NCBI GenBank assembly: GCA_910585075.1
Contig: CAJUED010000027.1
Coordinates: 1-51,183, forward strand
Length of the DNA stretch: 51,183 nt
Reading direction: 5' to 3'
Source: an uncultured Lachnospiraceae bacterium
Lineage (GTDB): Bacteria; Bacillota; Clostridia; Lachnospirales; Lachnospiraceae
Position numbers and translations under genes: made by a program. The notes under the pieces were generated by a model. The model made no database searches and had not been told where the DNA came from. It saw only the letters and a list, made by a program, of their open reading frames with translations. This document shows, one piece after another, positions 1 through 8,421 of the stretch; position 1 is the stretch's first letter; each line of letters begins with the position of its first letter.

Positions 1-1102
1 CAAAACCAATGCTGATAATATGTAAGGCGGTTATCCCGATTGCAATGGTTTCGCCGCTTTCCGTAAAAAGCCCAATCAATCGCTCCGGGATGGCCCATGA
101 CAGTGCCGTCCCCAATAGCATAATCCCAATGTTCATAGTCAGCGCAATCCGGAATATCTTCTTCACACGCTCATGTTCTCCGGCGCCATAATTATATCCT
201 ATTAAAGGCCTTATGCCCTGTATGATTCCGTTTGCCGTCAGATATATAAAGGTCTGCAGCTTATAATATACTCCCAGAACAAGCACATATTTTTCTGAAA
301 AATCCACCAGGAGCCTGTTCAGCACTGAAATCAAAAGCGATGGCAGGGCCAGATTCAGCGTTGCAGAGATTCCAACCGAATATAATTTTTTCATAATTGT
401 CCGGTCGAAGTTTATGTATGCACGTCCTAATTTTACAGGCATGTGTCCAAAGCCATAAAAAAGCATATAGACAATCAGGGTAACGCACTGCCCTATCCCC
501 GTGGCATAGGCCGCTCCCGCTATTCCCATTTCAGGGAAAAATCCGATACCGAAAATCATCAGCGGGTCCAAAATAATATTCACAATACACCCGGACAGCA
601 TGCAGAACATGGTTGCCTTCATTTTTCCCATGGCCTGAAAAATCTTTTCATAGGACAATCCGGCCGTGATAATCGGCGCAAACAAAAATACTCTGTTTGA
701 ATAAGAAAGGGCCACCTCCACAAGCTCCCTGTCTTTCGTAAAACCCTTTAAGAAAAGAGGCATTCCAAGAATACACAGTACCGTAAGCGCCACTCCGTGC
801 AGCAAGGCAAGCAGAGTCCCTGTGGTGGCGGTCTTATTGGCCTTCTCCGGTTCCTCGGCTCCTAAATAAAAGGCTATGATGGCATTGACGCCGATTCCAA
901 AACCAATGGCGATAGCATTGACCAAATTTTGTATGGGAAACACAAGGGACAGGGCCGTCATGGCGTTTTCACTTACCTGGGCCACGAAATAGCTGTCAAT
1001 GATATTGTACAGCGAGTTCACCGCCATGGAAATCACCATGGGCAGTGACATGGTTAATACCAACTGTAATACATTTTTTTCTTTCATAAATGATTGTTCC
1101 AT
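1..1102 (-). CDS. MATE-family efflux transporter, partial (C-terminus beyond window)
   Basis: The reverse frame is open from an ATG at 1102 to the left edge (about 367 codons), so the C-terminus is missing. The start MEQSFMKEKNVLQLVLTMSL follows a strong AGGAGGT site 7 bases upstream. The protein is a run of hydrophobic helices with typical MATE features: an early SLPMVISMAVNSLYNIID helix pair, a GIGVNAIIAF segment, and GAAYATGIG in the middle. MATE proteins export cationic drugs or metabolites through an H+ or Na+ antiport; the substrate cannot be read from sequence. It has a sigma-A-like promoter at 1236-1264 and a strong hairpin in the leader (1153-1185). A second, unrelated MATE gene lies at 17824-19164. 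Confidence 0.9.
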   Translation of the reverse strand, partial: MEQSFMKEKNVLQLVLTMSLPMVISMAVNSLYNIIDSYFVAQVSENAMTALSLVFPIQNLVNAIAIGFGIGVNAIIAFYLGAEEPEKANKTATTGTLLALLHGVALTVLCILGMPLFLKGFTKDRELVEVALSYSNRVFLFAPIITAGLSYEKIFQAMGKMKATMFCMLSGCIVNIILDPLMIFGIGFFPEMGIAGAAYATGIGQCVTLIVYMLFYGFGHMPVKLGRAYINFDRTIMKKLYSVGISATLNLALPSLLISVLNRLLVDFSEKYVLVLGVYYKLQTFIYLTANGIIQGIRPLIGYNYGAGEHERVKKIFRIALTMNIGIMLLGTALSWAIPERLIGLFTESGETIAIGITALHIISIGF

Positions 1103-1152
1103 TTTTAACCTCCTGTTACCTGGCCGGAGAGGAATTATTTTCACATAACAAA

Positions 1153-1185
1153 CGCCACACAGTTACTTGAAATAACTGTGTGGCG
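1153..1185 (-). promoter_or_regulatory. Perfect 13-bp hairpin in the MATE leader
   Basis: Arms CGCCACACAGTTA and TAACTGTGTGGCG flank a 7-base loop. It lies between the predicted promoter and the start codon of the MATE gene. On the minus strand it is followed by TTTGTTATG, a weak T-rich tail. It could be an attenuator, a repressor site or an mRNA stabiliser; the sequence does not decide. Confidence 0.6.
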
Positions 1186-1235
1186 AAAAAAAGAATCCTC
1201 TTGAAAAATCCACTCCGTAAAGGTTTTATAAAATT

Positions 1236-1264
1236 TATATACCATGGATTTATAAAAAAATCAA
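1236..1264 (-). promoter_or_regulatory. Predicted promoter for the MATE gene
   Basis: On the minus strand there is TTGATT, 17 bases, then TATATA. The start codon is about 130 bases downstream, leaving a leader that contains the 1153-1185 hairpin. By-eye prediction only. Confidence 0.45.
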
Positions 1265-1292
1265 CCGGTAAATTCAAAGCTCTCCAAAAACG

Positions 1293-1434
1293 CGTAACAG
1301 TTCAGCCTTCGGCTTCACTGTTACAGAATCTGCCCATTTAAAGTCGTCTTCGACGAGGGGCAGATTCTCTCGGCTCAGTTTACGCTTTCTTACGGACTTT
1401 GCAGCAAGTGCAAAGTCCTGGGCTAAACTGTTAC
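1293..1434. repeat. Dispersed palindromic repeat, copy A (about 142 bp, most complete)
   Basis: The ends are inverted: GTAACAGTTCAGCC on the left and GGCTAAACTGTTAC on the right. Inside are two more hairpins, one with arms AGAATCTGCCC / GGGCAGATTCT and one with arms GGACTTTGC / GCAAAGTCC. The right 54 bases recur nearly unchanged at 38717-38770, and the end motif recurs at 26771-26835 and 30330-30367. The right end runs into the last codons and stop of the pullulanase gene. No ORF is carried, so it is a MITE- or REP-like element. Confidence 0.8.
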
Positions 1435-3432
1435 GAAAACGCTCACACCCTCTCCCTCAATATCCACATATTCCTGCTCCTTTACCGCAATCCCTTCCAA
1501 AAATACACTTTTTCCATCCGTCAGTAATTCTCTCTCTGCCTTGGGAAGTGGCAGCTTATAGCCTTCCTTCTTTGTGGAGTACACCACCCACAACCGTTTC
1601 CATCTGTCATGGTCACACCCATCCAGAGAAAAAGCAATACATCCCTGCCGGCAGTGATGAAAGGTAATTCTGTCTGTTACTTCTTTATCCCGGAGCCAAT
1701 AGGCCAGACAGCTTCTCCGAATCCTCAGCATTCCCTTATAATACTTTATCAAATCCTCAAACCGGTACATTCTCTCCCAGTCAAGGGCATTTAAGGACGC
1801 AGGGGAATTGTAGCTGTTCCCGTTTCCTCTCTTGGTTCTCCCGGCCTCCTCACCGGCCTGCATAAAGACAATTCCCAGCGAGGTCATAATGATTCCGGCT
1901 GCAAATTTGCAGGCCTGCACAATCTTCTCGTCTTTCTTCGTAAAATCAGGCTTCGTCTGTAGTGTATAGCATAGCTTATCCCACAGCGTCCAGTTGTCAT
2001 GAGCTGACACATAGCTGATTGTCTGTCCGGGATTCGCCGGATGGTACCCGCCTTTTCCATCACACCATGCCAGAACGGCGGAACATATTTTATCCTCCAG
2101 GCCTTCCCCGCCGTTCACAAAGCCCGGTATTTTTTTCTTAAAAACATCACCCTTCACCGCATCCCGGGTGTCGTCGTTAAAAATAGCGATTCTATCATTC
2201 AGCAGCCCTACATTTTTCTTAAGTGCCGGAATGGCATCTTTTTTCATAGCCGTTTCGGCCGCCGCCCAAGGCTCCCCATACATCAGAATATGCCGGCCAT
2301 TTGGCAGTCCATTAAGGGCCCGGCGAATCTCATTCATTGTGTCCACATCATGCAGTCCCATCAAATCAAACCGAAAGCCGTCAATGTGATATTCTCCGGC
2401 CCAGTAGCAGACAGAGTCAATCATATAGTTTCGGAACATGGCTCTCTCACTTGCCGTATCGTTCCCACAGGCGGAGCCGTTGGACCATGTCCCGTCCTCC
2501 ATAATTCGATAGTAATAATAGGGCACCGTCCTTTGAAAACAGGAGTCCACGGAAAAGGTGTGATTATAGACCACATCCATGATAACGCCGATTCCCACAT
2601 TGTGGAGGGCCATAACCATTTCCTTAAACTCCCTGATGCGTACCCGTCCGTCCCTTGCGTCCGTGGCATAGCTGCCTTCCGGTATGTTATAGTTGACCGG
2701 GTCATATCCCCAGTTAAATTGGGTATCGAAATCTCCCGCCTCGTCCACCGAACCGAAATCAAAACAGGGAAGCAGATGCACATGGGTGATTCCCAGCTCT
2801 TTCAGATAGGAAACGCAGGTGCTCTTTTCCCCTTTCCCGTATAAGGTGGAATCTGCTATGGTAAAAGCTTTATACTTCCCCCGATATTCCTCCGGTATCC
2901 CCGAACTTTCGCTATAAGAAAAATCTTTTATATGTACCTCGTAAATCACCGGAAGCTGTCCGGAATCATACACGTACCCATCTCTCTGCCAGCCCTCCGG
3001 GTCGGTTTCCCTCAAATCCACTATCATGCTGCGCTGTCCGTTTACACCGCAGGCTCTCCCGTATACATCCTGGGTTTCCCGGGTGCTGCCATCAGCGGTG
3101 ATGGTATAGGTGTAATACTTATTTTTCAGGGAAGCACTCTGACCGCTTGGCAGTGGCAACATCTTTTCCATCTGTTCTTCCCTGACCACTGCCTGAAAGA
3201 CGCCCCTGTCCGATTTTCCCATGGGAATCATTCCTATTTTATCATCCACCCCGGCATCTCCGCTTTGATATAAATTTAAAGATACGGACTCCGCCGTAGG
3301 GGCCCACACCTTAAATGTCACCCCATCTTCACCTAAAGTAACCCCTAAATCCTTTCCGTCGTATACATAGTTTCTTTCAAATTCTTCTAATTCAAAGAGC
3401 TTTTTCCACTCTAAAGGAGACCTTTTTTCCAT
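1423..3432 (-). CDS. pulA: Type I pullulanase (GH13 debranching enzyme)
   Basis: Predicted to hydrolyse alpha-1,6 branches of pullulan, glycogen or limit dextrins; no signal peptide, so probably intracellular. The 669-aa form has an N-terminal CBM48-like region, the type I pullulanase signature FNWGYDP (about residues 239-245), VIMDVVYNHT, the nucleophile region DGFRFD (D356), the acid/base region YGEPW (E387) and SAHDNW (D479). I chose the ATG at 3432 because AGGG precedes it at 7 bases and the family homology begins there; an upstream in-frame start at 3603 would add 57 atypical residues. The last codons and TAG stop fall inside palindromic repeat A. Probably works with the glucosidase at 8422-10089 on branched alpha-glucans. 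Confidence 0.93.
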   Translation of the reverse strand: MEKRSPLEWKKLFELEEFERNYVYDGKDLGVTLGEDGVTFKVWAPTAESVSLNLYQSGDAGVDDKIGMIPMGKSDRGVFQAVVREEQMEKMLPLPSGQSASLKNKYYTYTITADGSTRETQDVYGRACGVNGQRSMIVDLRETDPEGWQRDGYVYDSGQLPVIYEVHIKDFSYSESSGIPEEYRGKYKAFTIADSTLYGKGEKSTCVSYLKELGITHVHLLPCFDFGSVDEAGDFDTQFNWGYDPVNYNIPEGSYATDARDGRVRIREFKEMVMALHNVGIGVIMDVVYNHTFSVDSCFQRTVPYYYYRIMEDGTWSNGSACGNDTASERAMFRNYMIDSVCYWAGEYHIDGFRFDLMGLHDVDTMNEIRRALNGLPNGRHILMYGEPWAAAETAMKKDAIPALKKNVGLLNDRIAIFNDDTRDAVKGDVFKKKIPGFVNGGEGLEDKICSAVLAWCDGKGGYHPANPGQTISYVSAHDNWTLWDKLCYTLQTKPDFTKKDEKIVQACKFAAGIIMTSLGIVFMQAGEEAGRTKRGNGNSYNSPASLNALDWERMYRFEDLIKYYKGMLRIRRSCLAYWLRDKEVTDRITFHHCRQGCIAFSLDGCDHDRWKRLWVVYSTKKEGYKLPLPKAERELLTDGKSVFLEGIAVKEQEYVDIEGEGVSVFVTV

Positions 3433-3673
3433 TGTCTTATCCCTGCCTGTATCATATTTTTTATAAGCCGGACACATTTGAACTTCCGCTTTCGGCTTGC
3501 AGAAGCTTATGCATGTAGATAGTGCAAGAACTGAAAATAGAAATTCAATATGCCATTTACTCCATATTACCATATTGAACGTACAATAGGTATCTAAACT
3601 CATTTAAATTTCCTACAATATTCCTCTTTATCTCTATCTTTTTATTACATTTCAAAGGCTAGCCAAAAACTTA

Positions 3674-3860
3674 GCGCTGCGTGAGAAAATATTCGAGGAG
3701 GAACCCATCAGACGCTGCCTCGCTTCGCGAATCAGCTTACTGAATAAAAACGCCAGGCTTTTAAGCCTGTGCGCTTAGCGAAGTTTTTTTGAGCTTAGCG
3801 TCTGCTGCGTTTTTATAGAGCGAAAGCGTGGTGACGACTGAATATTTTCTCATGCAACGC
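3674..3860. repeat. MITE-like long palindromic element between pullulanase and sugar-binding lipoprotein
   Basis: The outer arms are imperfect inverted repeats, with GTGAGAAAATATTC on the left and GAATATTTTCTCATGC on the right. Nested inside are ATAAAAACGC / GCGTTTTTAT and a perfect AGGCTTTTAAGCCT palindrome, so the whole segment could fold as one long branched hairpin. It has no ORF. It fills most of the 3433-4053 gap; I see no clear promoter for the downstream gene in the rest. Confidence 0.65.
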
Positions 3861-4053
3861 GGACGGCTGGGATAAACGTCTTTTTTGACCATATCCCTCT
3901 GACAGGACAACTCATTTTTCCATATTGGCCGACACATAAATCCATGTACAAAACGCCCCTTTTTCTATATAAATAGGTTTAAAGGAACTCAAATGCAGCG
4001 GAAACAAAAACTTCAGGGTTCCAAAAGCTATATATGATAAGGAGGATTTACAT

Positions 4054-5340
4054 ATGAAAAAACCAATTGCACTTATTCTGACCCTTGCCACAGCAGTTTC
4101 ATTGACAGCCTGCGGAGGCAGCGGCGACTCCCAGTCCGGAAGTACCGCCAATAGCGGTGATGGCATCACCTTTACGATTTTTAATTCCAAATCCGAGATT
4201 CAGGAATACCTTGAGGATGCCGCAGCCAAGTATTGTGAGGAAAATGATGTCAATATCGAAGTCTACTATTCCAACGACACAGTTGCCGCTCACCTTTCCG
4301 TAAAGTATGCTTCCAATGACCCTTACACACTGGCAATGACCGACGCCAAGGATATCTATACTCTGGGTGTGGAGCACGGCTATGATATGAGTGGTCAGGC
4401 CTGGGTTGACAAGACGGATTACGCTATTTCAGTAGACAATAAGGTGCTTGGATTCCCCGTATGTATTGAGGCCCGGGGTATGCTTTACAATGCGGACGCC
4501 ATTGAGCGTGTTACCGGCGAAGCTTTTGACCCTGCATCCATAACTACTCTGGATGAATTTAGCGCTTTTCTGGATAAGCTGGTGGCAAATGGAATGGAGG
4601 CTCCTACCGCTATCTTAAAGCCTGACTGGTCACTTGGCGCGCACTATCTGCAGCAGGTATATGAGGAGCGTGCTGATGTGGATGGCTTCGTTGATTCTCT
4701 GTATGCAGGAAACGCAGATTTGATCCATGATGAGAAATTCAATGCTCTGATGGATACCTTTGATGTACTTATGAAGTATAATGCTTTTGCTTCCGGCCCA
4801 ATCTCCGCGGAGGATGAACTGGTTCATCAGAAAATGTCCGAGGGTGAAATTGCTTTCCAGTTTGGCGGATGCTGGGAGTGGAATGACATTATTGATTTTG
4901 ATTATACCGGAAATATTGGCATCATGCCCGTACCGCAAAATGTTCAGGATGATTACACCGGATGCCTTGTAGGCGGCGGTTCCAAATATTTCTATATCGA
5001 TAACAGTGAAAATACAAGCGACGAGCAGCGTCAGGCAGCCGCAGACTTCTTAAACTGGCTGGTAGATTCAGACGAAGGACAGACACTGGTATCTGATACC
5101 TGTGGTATGATTTCCGCTTTTTCCAATAATACTGTCACCTGCACCAATGATCTGGGCAACGCCGTAAAGCAGTATGTTGACGAAGGCAAGCTGGTTCCTA
5201 ACTACGATTTTGACCCTGACGATCATTATTCCAAGGTGGGCGCTTATATGCAGGAATACCTTGCAGGACGCATTGACCGGGCTACACTGGCCGGCAATAT
5301 CGAAAGCTACTGGTCTTCCACTACACCGGTAGAGCATTAA
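4054..5340 (+). CDS. Extracellular solute (sugar)-binding lipoprotein of an ABC importer, orphan
   Basis: A 428-aa protein with a lipoprotein signal peptide: a basic start, a hydrophobic stretch and lipobox LTAC with the anchor cysteine at about residue 20, then a Gly/Ser/Asp linker. The body resembles family 1 sugar-binding proteins (FLDKL..., GEIAFQFGGCWEW, AAADFLNWLVDSDEGQ). It should sit on the outer face of the membrane and deliver an oligosaccharide to an ABC permease. A strong AAGGAGG site precedes the ATG. No permease or ATPase gene flanks it; the next gene is a convergent AraC regulator, then an alpha-galactosidase, so a galactoside ligand is a reasonable guess. It may share permeases encoded elsewhere. 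Confidence 0.9.
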   Translation: MKKPIALILTLATAVSLTACGGSGDSQSGSTANSGDGITFTIFNSKSEIQEYLEDAAAKYCEENDVNIEVYYSNDTVAAHLSVKYASNDPYTLAMTDAKDIYTLGVEHGYDMSGQAWVDKTDYAISVDNKVLGFPVCIEARGMLYNADAIERVTGEAFDPASITTLDEFSAFLDKLVANGMEAPTAILKPDWSLGAHYLQQVYEERADVDGFVDSLYAGNADLIHDEKFNALMDTFDVLMKYNAFASGPISAEDELVHQKMSEGEIAFQFGGCWEWNDIIDFDYTGNIGIMPVPQNVQDDYTGCLVGGGSKYFYIDNSENTSDEQRQAAADFLNWLVDSDEGQTLVSDTCGMISAFSNNTVTCTNDLGNAVKQYVDEGKLVPNYDFDPDDHYSKVGAYMQEYLAGRIDRATLAGNIESYWSSTTPVEH

Positions 5341-5375
5341 TCTTATTTGAAGGCATCAGCTTAAACCTGATTCCA

Positions 5376-6242
5376 TCAGAACTTTGCGCGATAATTTTTA
5401 GGGCTCAGCCCATACGCATTTTTGAAAATTTTGGAAAAGGTCAGCGGATTCTCATAGCCGGCCTTTTCCGAAATCTCCTGAACAGACAGCGCTGTTGTTC
5501 GAAGAAGCATAGCGCTTCTCTCCAGCCGGTAATTCAGCAGATATTCCTGCGGAGATACATGCAGTTTTTCTTTAAATATATGGGAAAGATAGTATCTGGA
5601 GATTCCAAGGTAAGATGCAATATCATTGACACGGATCGTGCTGTAGTGTCCATGAATGTATTCCACAGCGGAATTTACATAGACATCGGCAGAGTAATCG
5701 TAGGATGCTTTTTTCTCAGGACTGCCCGTTTTCTGATTCCAGGAATCCACCAGCAGAACCATTGCTTCATAGAGCTGAGAAGTTCTGCCCAGCTCATTTG
5801 CAACCGTCAGCTGATGGCGGCTTAACATTTTTTCGATAAACATTAAAAACTGCTCCGGCTCCACATAAGTTTCACGGACCGGATGACTCTCGGTTATTCC
5901 TGCCTTTTCCATAAAGTAGGCCGCTCTTGTACCGGCAAAGGTAAACCAGGCATAGTGCCACGGCTGTTCGTCATCGGCATAATAGAAGTGTTCTATCTCC
6001 GGCATAAGGGTAAAAATCTGACCTCGCCCAAGCGAGTAAGAGACGCCGCCCATTTCCAGTACGCCTTTTCCGTCCAGAATGATATGGACATGATATTCCC
6101 TGCGGGTCACGGGACCGAAGGATTTCCCCGGCCTGCACCGCTCTATCCCGCATTCCACCAGATAGAGCTCCTCATTATCCTTTATTTCATTTCTAAAATG
6201 ACGGAAATTAGCGTCAATCCTATAATTTTCAGTGATGTCCAT
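5376..6242 (-). CDS. AraC-family transcriptional regulator
   Basis: A 288-aa regulator with an N-terminal cupin-like sensor half (HVHIILDGKGVLEMGG, then LMPEIEHFYYADDEQPWHY) and a C-terminal pair of helix-turn-helix motifs (VNDIASYLGISRYYLSHIFKE, then VQEISEKAGYENPLTFSKIFK, ending GLSPKNYR). The start at 6242 is chosen because GGGGAG lies 8 bases upstream; an upstream TTG would add 9 residues without a good site. It is divergent from the alpha-galactosidase at 6353, so it probably activates that gene in response to a galactoside. Family assignment is firm; target and ligand are inferred from position. Confidence 0.93.
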   Translation of the reverse strand: MDITENYRIDANFRHFRNEIKDNEELYLVECGIERCRPGKSFGPVTRREYHVHIILDGKGVLEMGGVSYSLGRGQIFTLMPEIEHFYYADDEQPWHYAWFTFAGTRAAYFMEKAGITESHPVRETYVEPEQFLMFIEKMLSRHQLTVANELGRTSQLYEAMVLLVDSWNQKTGSPEKKASYDYSADVYVNSAVEYIHGHYSTIRVNDIASYLGISRYYLSHIFKEKLHVSPQEYLLNYRLERSAMLLRTTALSVQEISEKAGYENPLTFSKIFKNAYGLSPKNYRAKF

Positions 6243-6352
6243 CGAAATTCTCCCCGGGAAATGCGGCAAATTATATTTGATTCAGGTAACGGAACGTTAA
6301 CGCCATATCATTTAATTATTTTACATGAAAAAACATTAAAAAGAAAGGGAAA
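6243..6352. promoter_or_regulatory. Divergent control region, AraC regulator / alpha-galactosidase
   Basis: A 110-base gap between two divergent starts. It contains an imperfect dyad around 6284-6303 (GGTAACG and CGTTAACGCC) followed by an AT-rich stretch. This is a candidate AraC operator or catabolite site; it does not match the standard cre consensus well. Confidence 0.35.
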
Positions 6353-8275
6353 ATGCACATGTACTTCAGACTTCACAAAAATGGCCGTTGGGACATATTG
6401 GGAAAATATATCCGGCTTAAAAACGCTTACCCTGCAATCAACGGCATTCCGCTCTCACCCCTTAGGGTGTCGGTGGGAAATGATTTCATCATTTATCAGC
6501 TGGAAAAGGGCCAGGTACAGCTGAACTTTCTTCAAAACGACGACAGGGTTGAAGTCCTTTGCAGGCTCTGCGGCCTGCCCGGAATCCATGATGCGGAATT
6601 GCTGGCGGATGCGACTGTGGAAAATGCAAAAAATGTATTTATCCAGGGCTTTGGTATGGAAGGCCCCTCGGGCTGTATGAATATTGGAGACTGTCTCTTT
6701 TCACCGGCCGGAGCATCAGGGAAAAATATGGAGATTCCCAAAAAACAGGCTCCGAAATCCTATGGACTTATCTCTCTTTTCAATGATAAGGGCGCTTTTT
6801 TTGCATATGCCTGTACCCACAGACATTATGTCAATTGTTACCATATCAGAGCAACCGAAACTCTGTTTGCTGATGAGACGGAGAAACCCGTATCTTTTTC
6901 AGGCGGCTTTAATCTGGAAAATACCACGGGGGATGACCTTACCCTCCCCGCCATGTATTTTACTGAAAATGAAACGCTTTTTTCCGGACTTAAGAACTGC
7001 GCAAAAGAGATTGCCGGCAATATGCAGGCCAGAGCGACAAAGCCTCCTGTTTTCCACTGGTGCAGCTGGTATTATCTGTACCAGAACCTGAGCCAGGATT
7101 TGCTGGAGGAATATTTAAAAGGCTTTCAGAAGATGGAGGACATCCCATTCCGTTATGTACAGATTGACGCCGGGTATACGCCCCATCTGGGAGACTGGCT
7201 TCTTCCCAATCATTTGTTTCCGGAAGGACTACAGAAAGCTGCAAAAACCATTCTGGATGCAGGGTATCAGGCAGGCGTCTGGATTGCCCCGTTTATCGTA
7301 GGCGACCAGTCGGCGCTGTATCAGGACCATCCCGACTGGATTTTGTACGACCTGGATGGAAAACCTGTGACAAAGCTGCAAAGCTATAATGAGCCTAAGG
7401 TGTGGGGAAACCGGGACTGCAATTATTATGTGCTGGATACCAGCCATCCGGACGCCATGGCCTATCTGGAGGAGGTGTTCCGCACATTAAGGTCCTGGGG
7501 ATTTTCCCTGTTTAAAACAGACTTTATGCTGTGGAATATGTTTGACACCTCCAAAGTAAAACGCTATAACAGCAGTCTGACCAGTGTGGAAATCCTCAGA
7601 AATACGCTGAAAATAATTCGCCGCTCAATCGGAGAAGAAAGTTATCTTTTAGGCTGTATTGCCCCCTTTCTTCCTTTTATCGGTTATGCGGACGGGATGC
7701 GGATTGCCGGGGACGTGGGCGCCCAGTGGGCGGCAGATTACGGCCCTATCAACATGATAAGGGAACTTCAGGCGGATGCCTATTTCAATCATATTTACTG
7801 GCAGAACGACCCTGACTCCGTTCTTCTGCGGGACTTTGCCATTCACCTAAAGCCCCATGAAATACGCAGTCTCGCCCTGCTCCAGGCACTTTCCGGGGGC
7901 GCGGTCACTACCTCGGACCCGGTTCATGAGATTGACGCAGAACGGTTAAAACTGCTGCACTTTATCACTCCCCGGGAGAAGGTAAATCCCATTCTTCCCT
8001 TCTTTGCAGACAGCCGTGAGGATATTGTTCTTTTACACAAATTAAAACAGGGGAATCTGCTGTATGTCATGAATCCCACGGAAAGGCCGCTGACGGTTGT
8101 CTATCATTTTCAGGAACTTTTTCAGGAGGATGAGTGGTTTGTCAGGGCGTATGGAAGTGGTATTTCAGAAAAAAGGACGTGGTATGCCGCTACGCTGAAT
8201 CCTCATGACTCTGTTTTACTGTTTCTGACCAGGGAGCCTTTAGATAAAGAGCCTAGGAATTTGTGGGAATGGTAG
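6353..8275 (+). CDS. Alpha-galactosidase, GH36-type
   Basis: A 640-aa cytoplasmic glycosidase expected to cleave terminal alpha-1,6-galactose from raffinose-family sugars or melibiose. Motifs in order are WCSWYYLYQN (about 236), YVQIDAGYTPHLGDW (268-282), AGVWIAPF, then SLFKTDF with the likely nucleophile D390, and MRIAGDVG with the likely acid/base D454. The length is a little short of the common 700-plus of this family. GAAAGGG precedes the ATG at 6353; a second ATG at 6359 is equally possible. It is divergent from the AraC regulator and about 1 kb from the orphan sugar-binding lipoprotein, suggesting one galactoside-use locus. Exact substrate is inferred. Confidence 0.88.
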   Translation: MHMYFRLHKNGRWDILGKYIRLKNAYPAINGIPLSPLRVSVGNDFIIYQLEKGQVQLNFLQNDDRVEVLCRLCGLPGIHDAELLADATVENAKNVFIQGFGMEGPSGCMNIGDCLFSPAGASGKNMEIPKKQAPKSYGLISLFNDKGAFFAYACTHRHYVNCYHIRATETLFADETEKPVSFSGGFNLENTTGDDLTLPAMYFTENETLFSGLKNCAKEIAGNMQARATKPPVFHWCSWYYLYQNLSQDLLEEYLKGFQKMEDIPFRYVQIDAGYTPHLGDWLLPNHLFPEGLQKAAKTILDAGYQAGVWIAPFIVGDQSALYQDHPDWILYDLDGKPVTKLQSYNEPKVWGNRDCNYYVLDTSHPDAMAYLEEVFRTLRSWGFSLFKTDFMLWNMFDTSKVKRYNSSLTSVEILRNTLKIIRRSIGEESYLLGCIAPFLPFIGYADGMRIAGDVGAQWAADYGPINMIRELQADAYFNHIYWQNDPDSVLLRDFAIHLKPHEIRSLALLQALSGGAVTTSDPVHEIDAERLKLLHFITPREKVNPILPFFADSREDIVLLHKLKQGNLLYVMNPTERPLTVVYHFQELFQEDEWFVRAYGSGISEKRTWYAATLNPHDSVLLFLTREPLDKEPRNLWEW

Positions 8276-8301
8276 ACCAAAGAACCGGATTATTCAATCA
8301 T

Positions 8302-8402
8302 AAAGGAGCAGCCGTAAACAGATTCTCTGTAATATATGGTATAAGCGATTGTACTCCAAATGCCATATATTTATAGAATCCCTATTTACAGCTACTCCTT
8401 TT
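8302..8402. repeat. Long imperfect palindrome between convergent glycosidase genes
   Basis: The left arm begins AAAGGAGCAGCCGTAAACA and the right arm, read on the other strand, begins AAAGGAGTAGCTGTAAATA. The match continues inwards (GATTCT, ATATATGG) to a loop of about 15 bases. Arms are near 40 bases with scattered mismatches. It could act as a bidirectional terminator or be a MITE-like insertion; it lacks a T-run. Confidence 0.6.
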
Positions 8403-8421
8403 CTATAAACTCAGTCAGATT

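Noticed and set aside
2041..2844. 267-codon open frame on the + strand
   Set aside because: It is antisense to the pullulanase catalytic domain and has no family features or ribosome site.
5883..6524. 213-codon open frame on the + strand
   Set aside because: It overlaps the AraC gene in antisense and the alpha-galactosidase out of frame; composition is that of a shadow frame.
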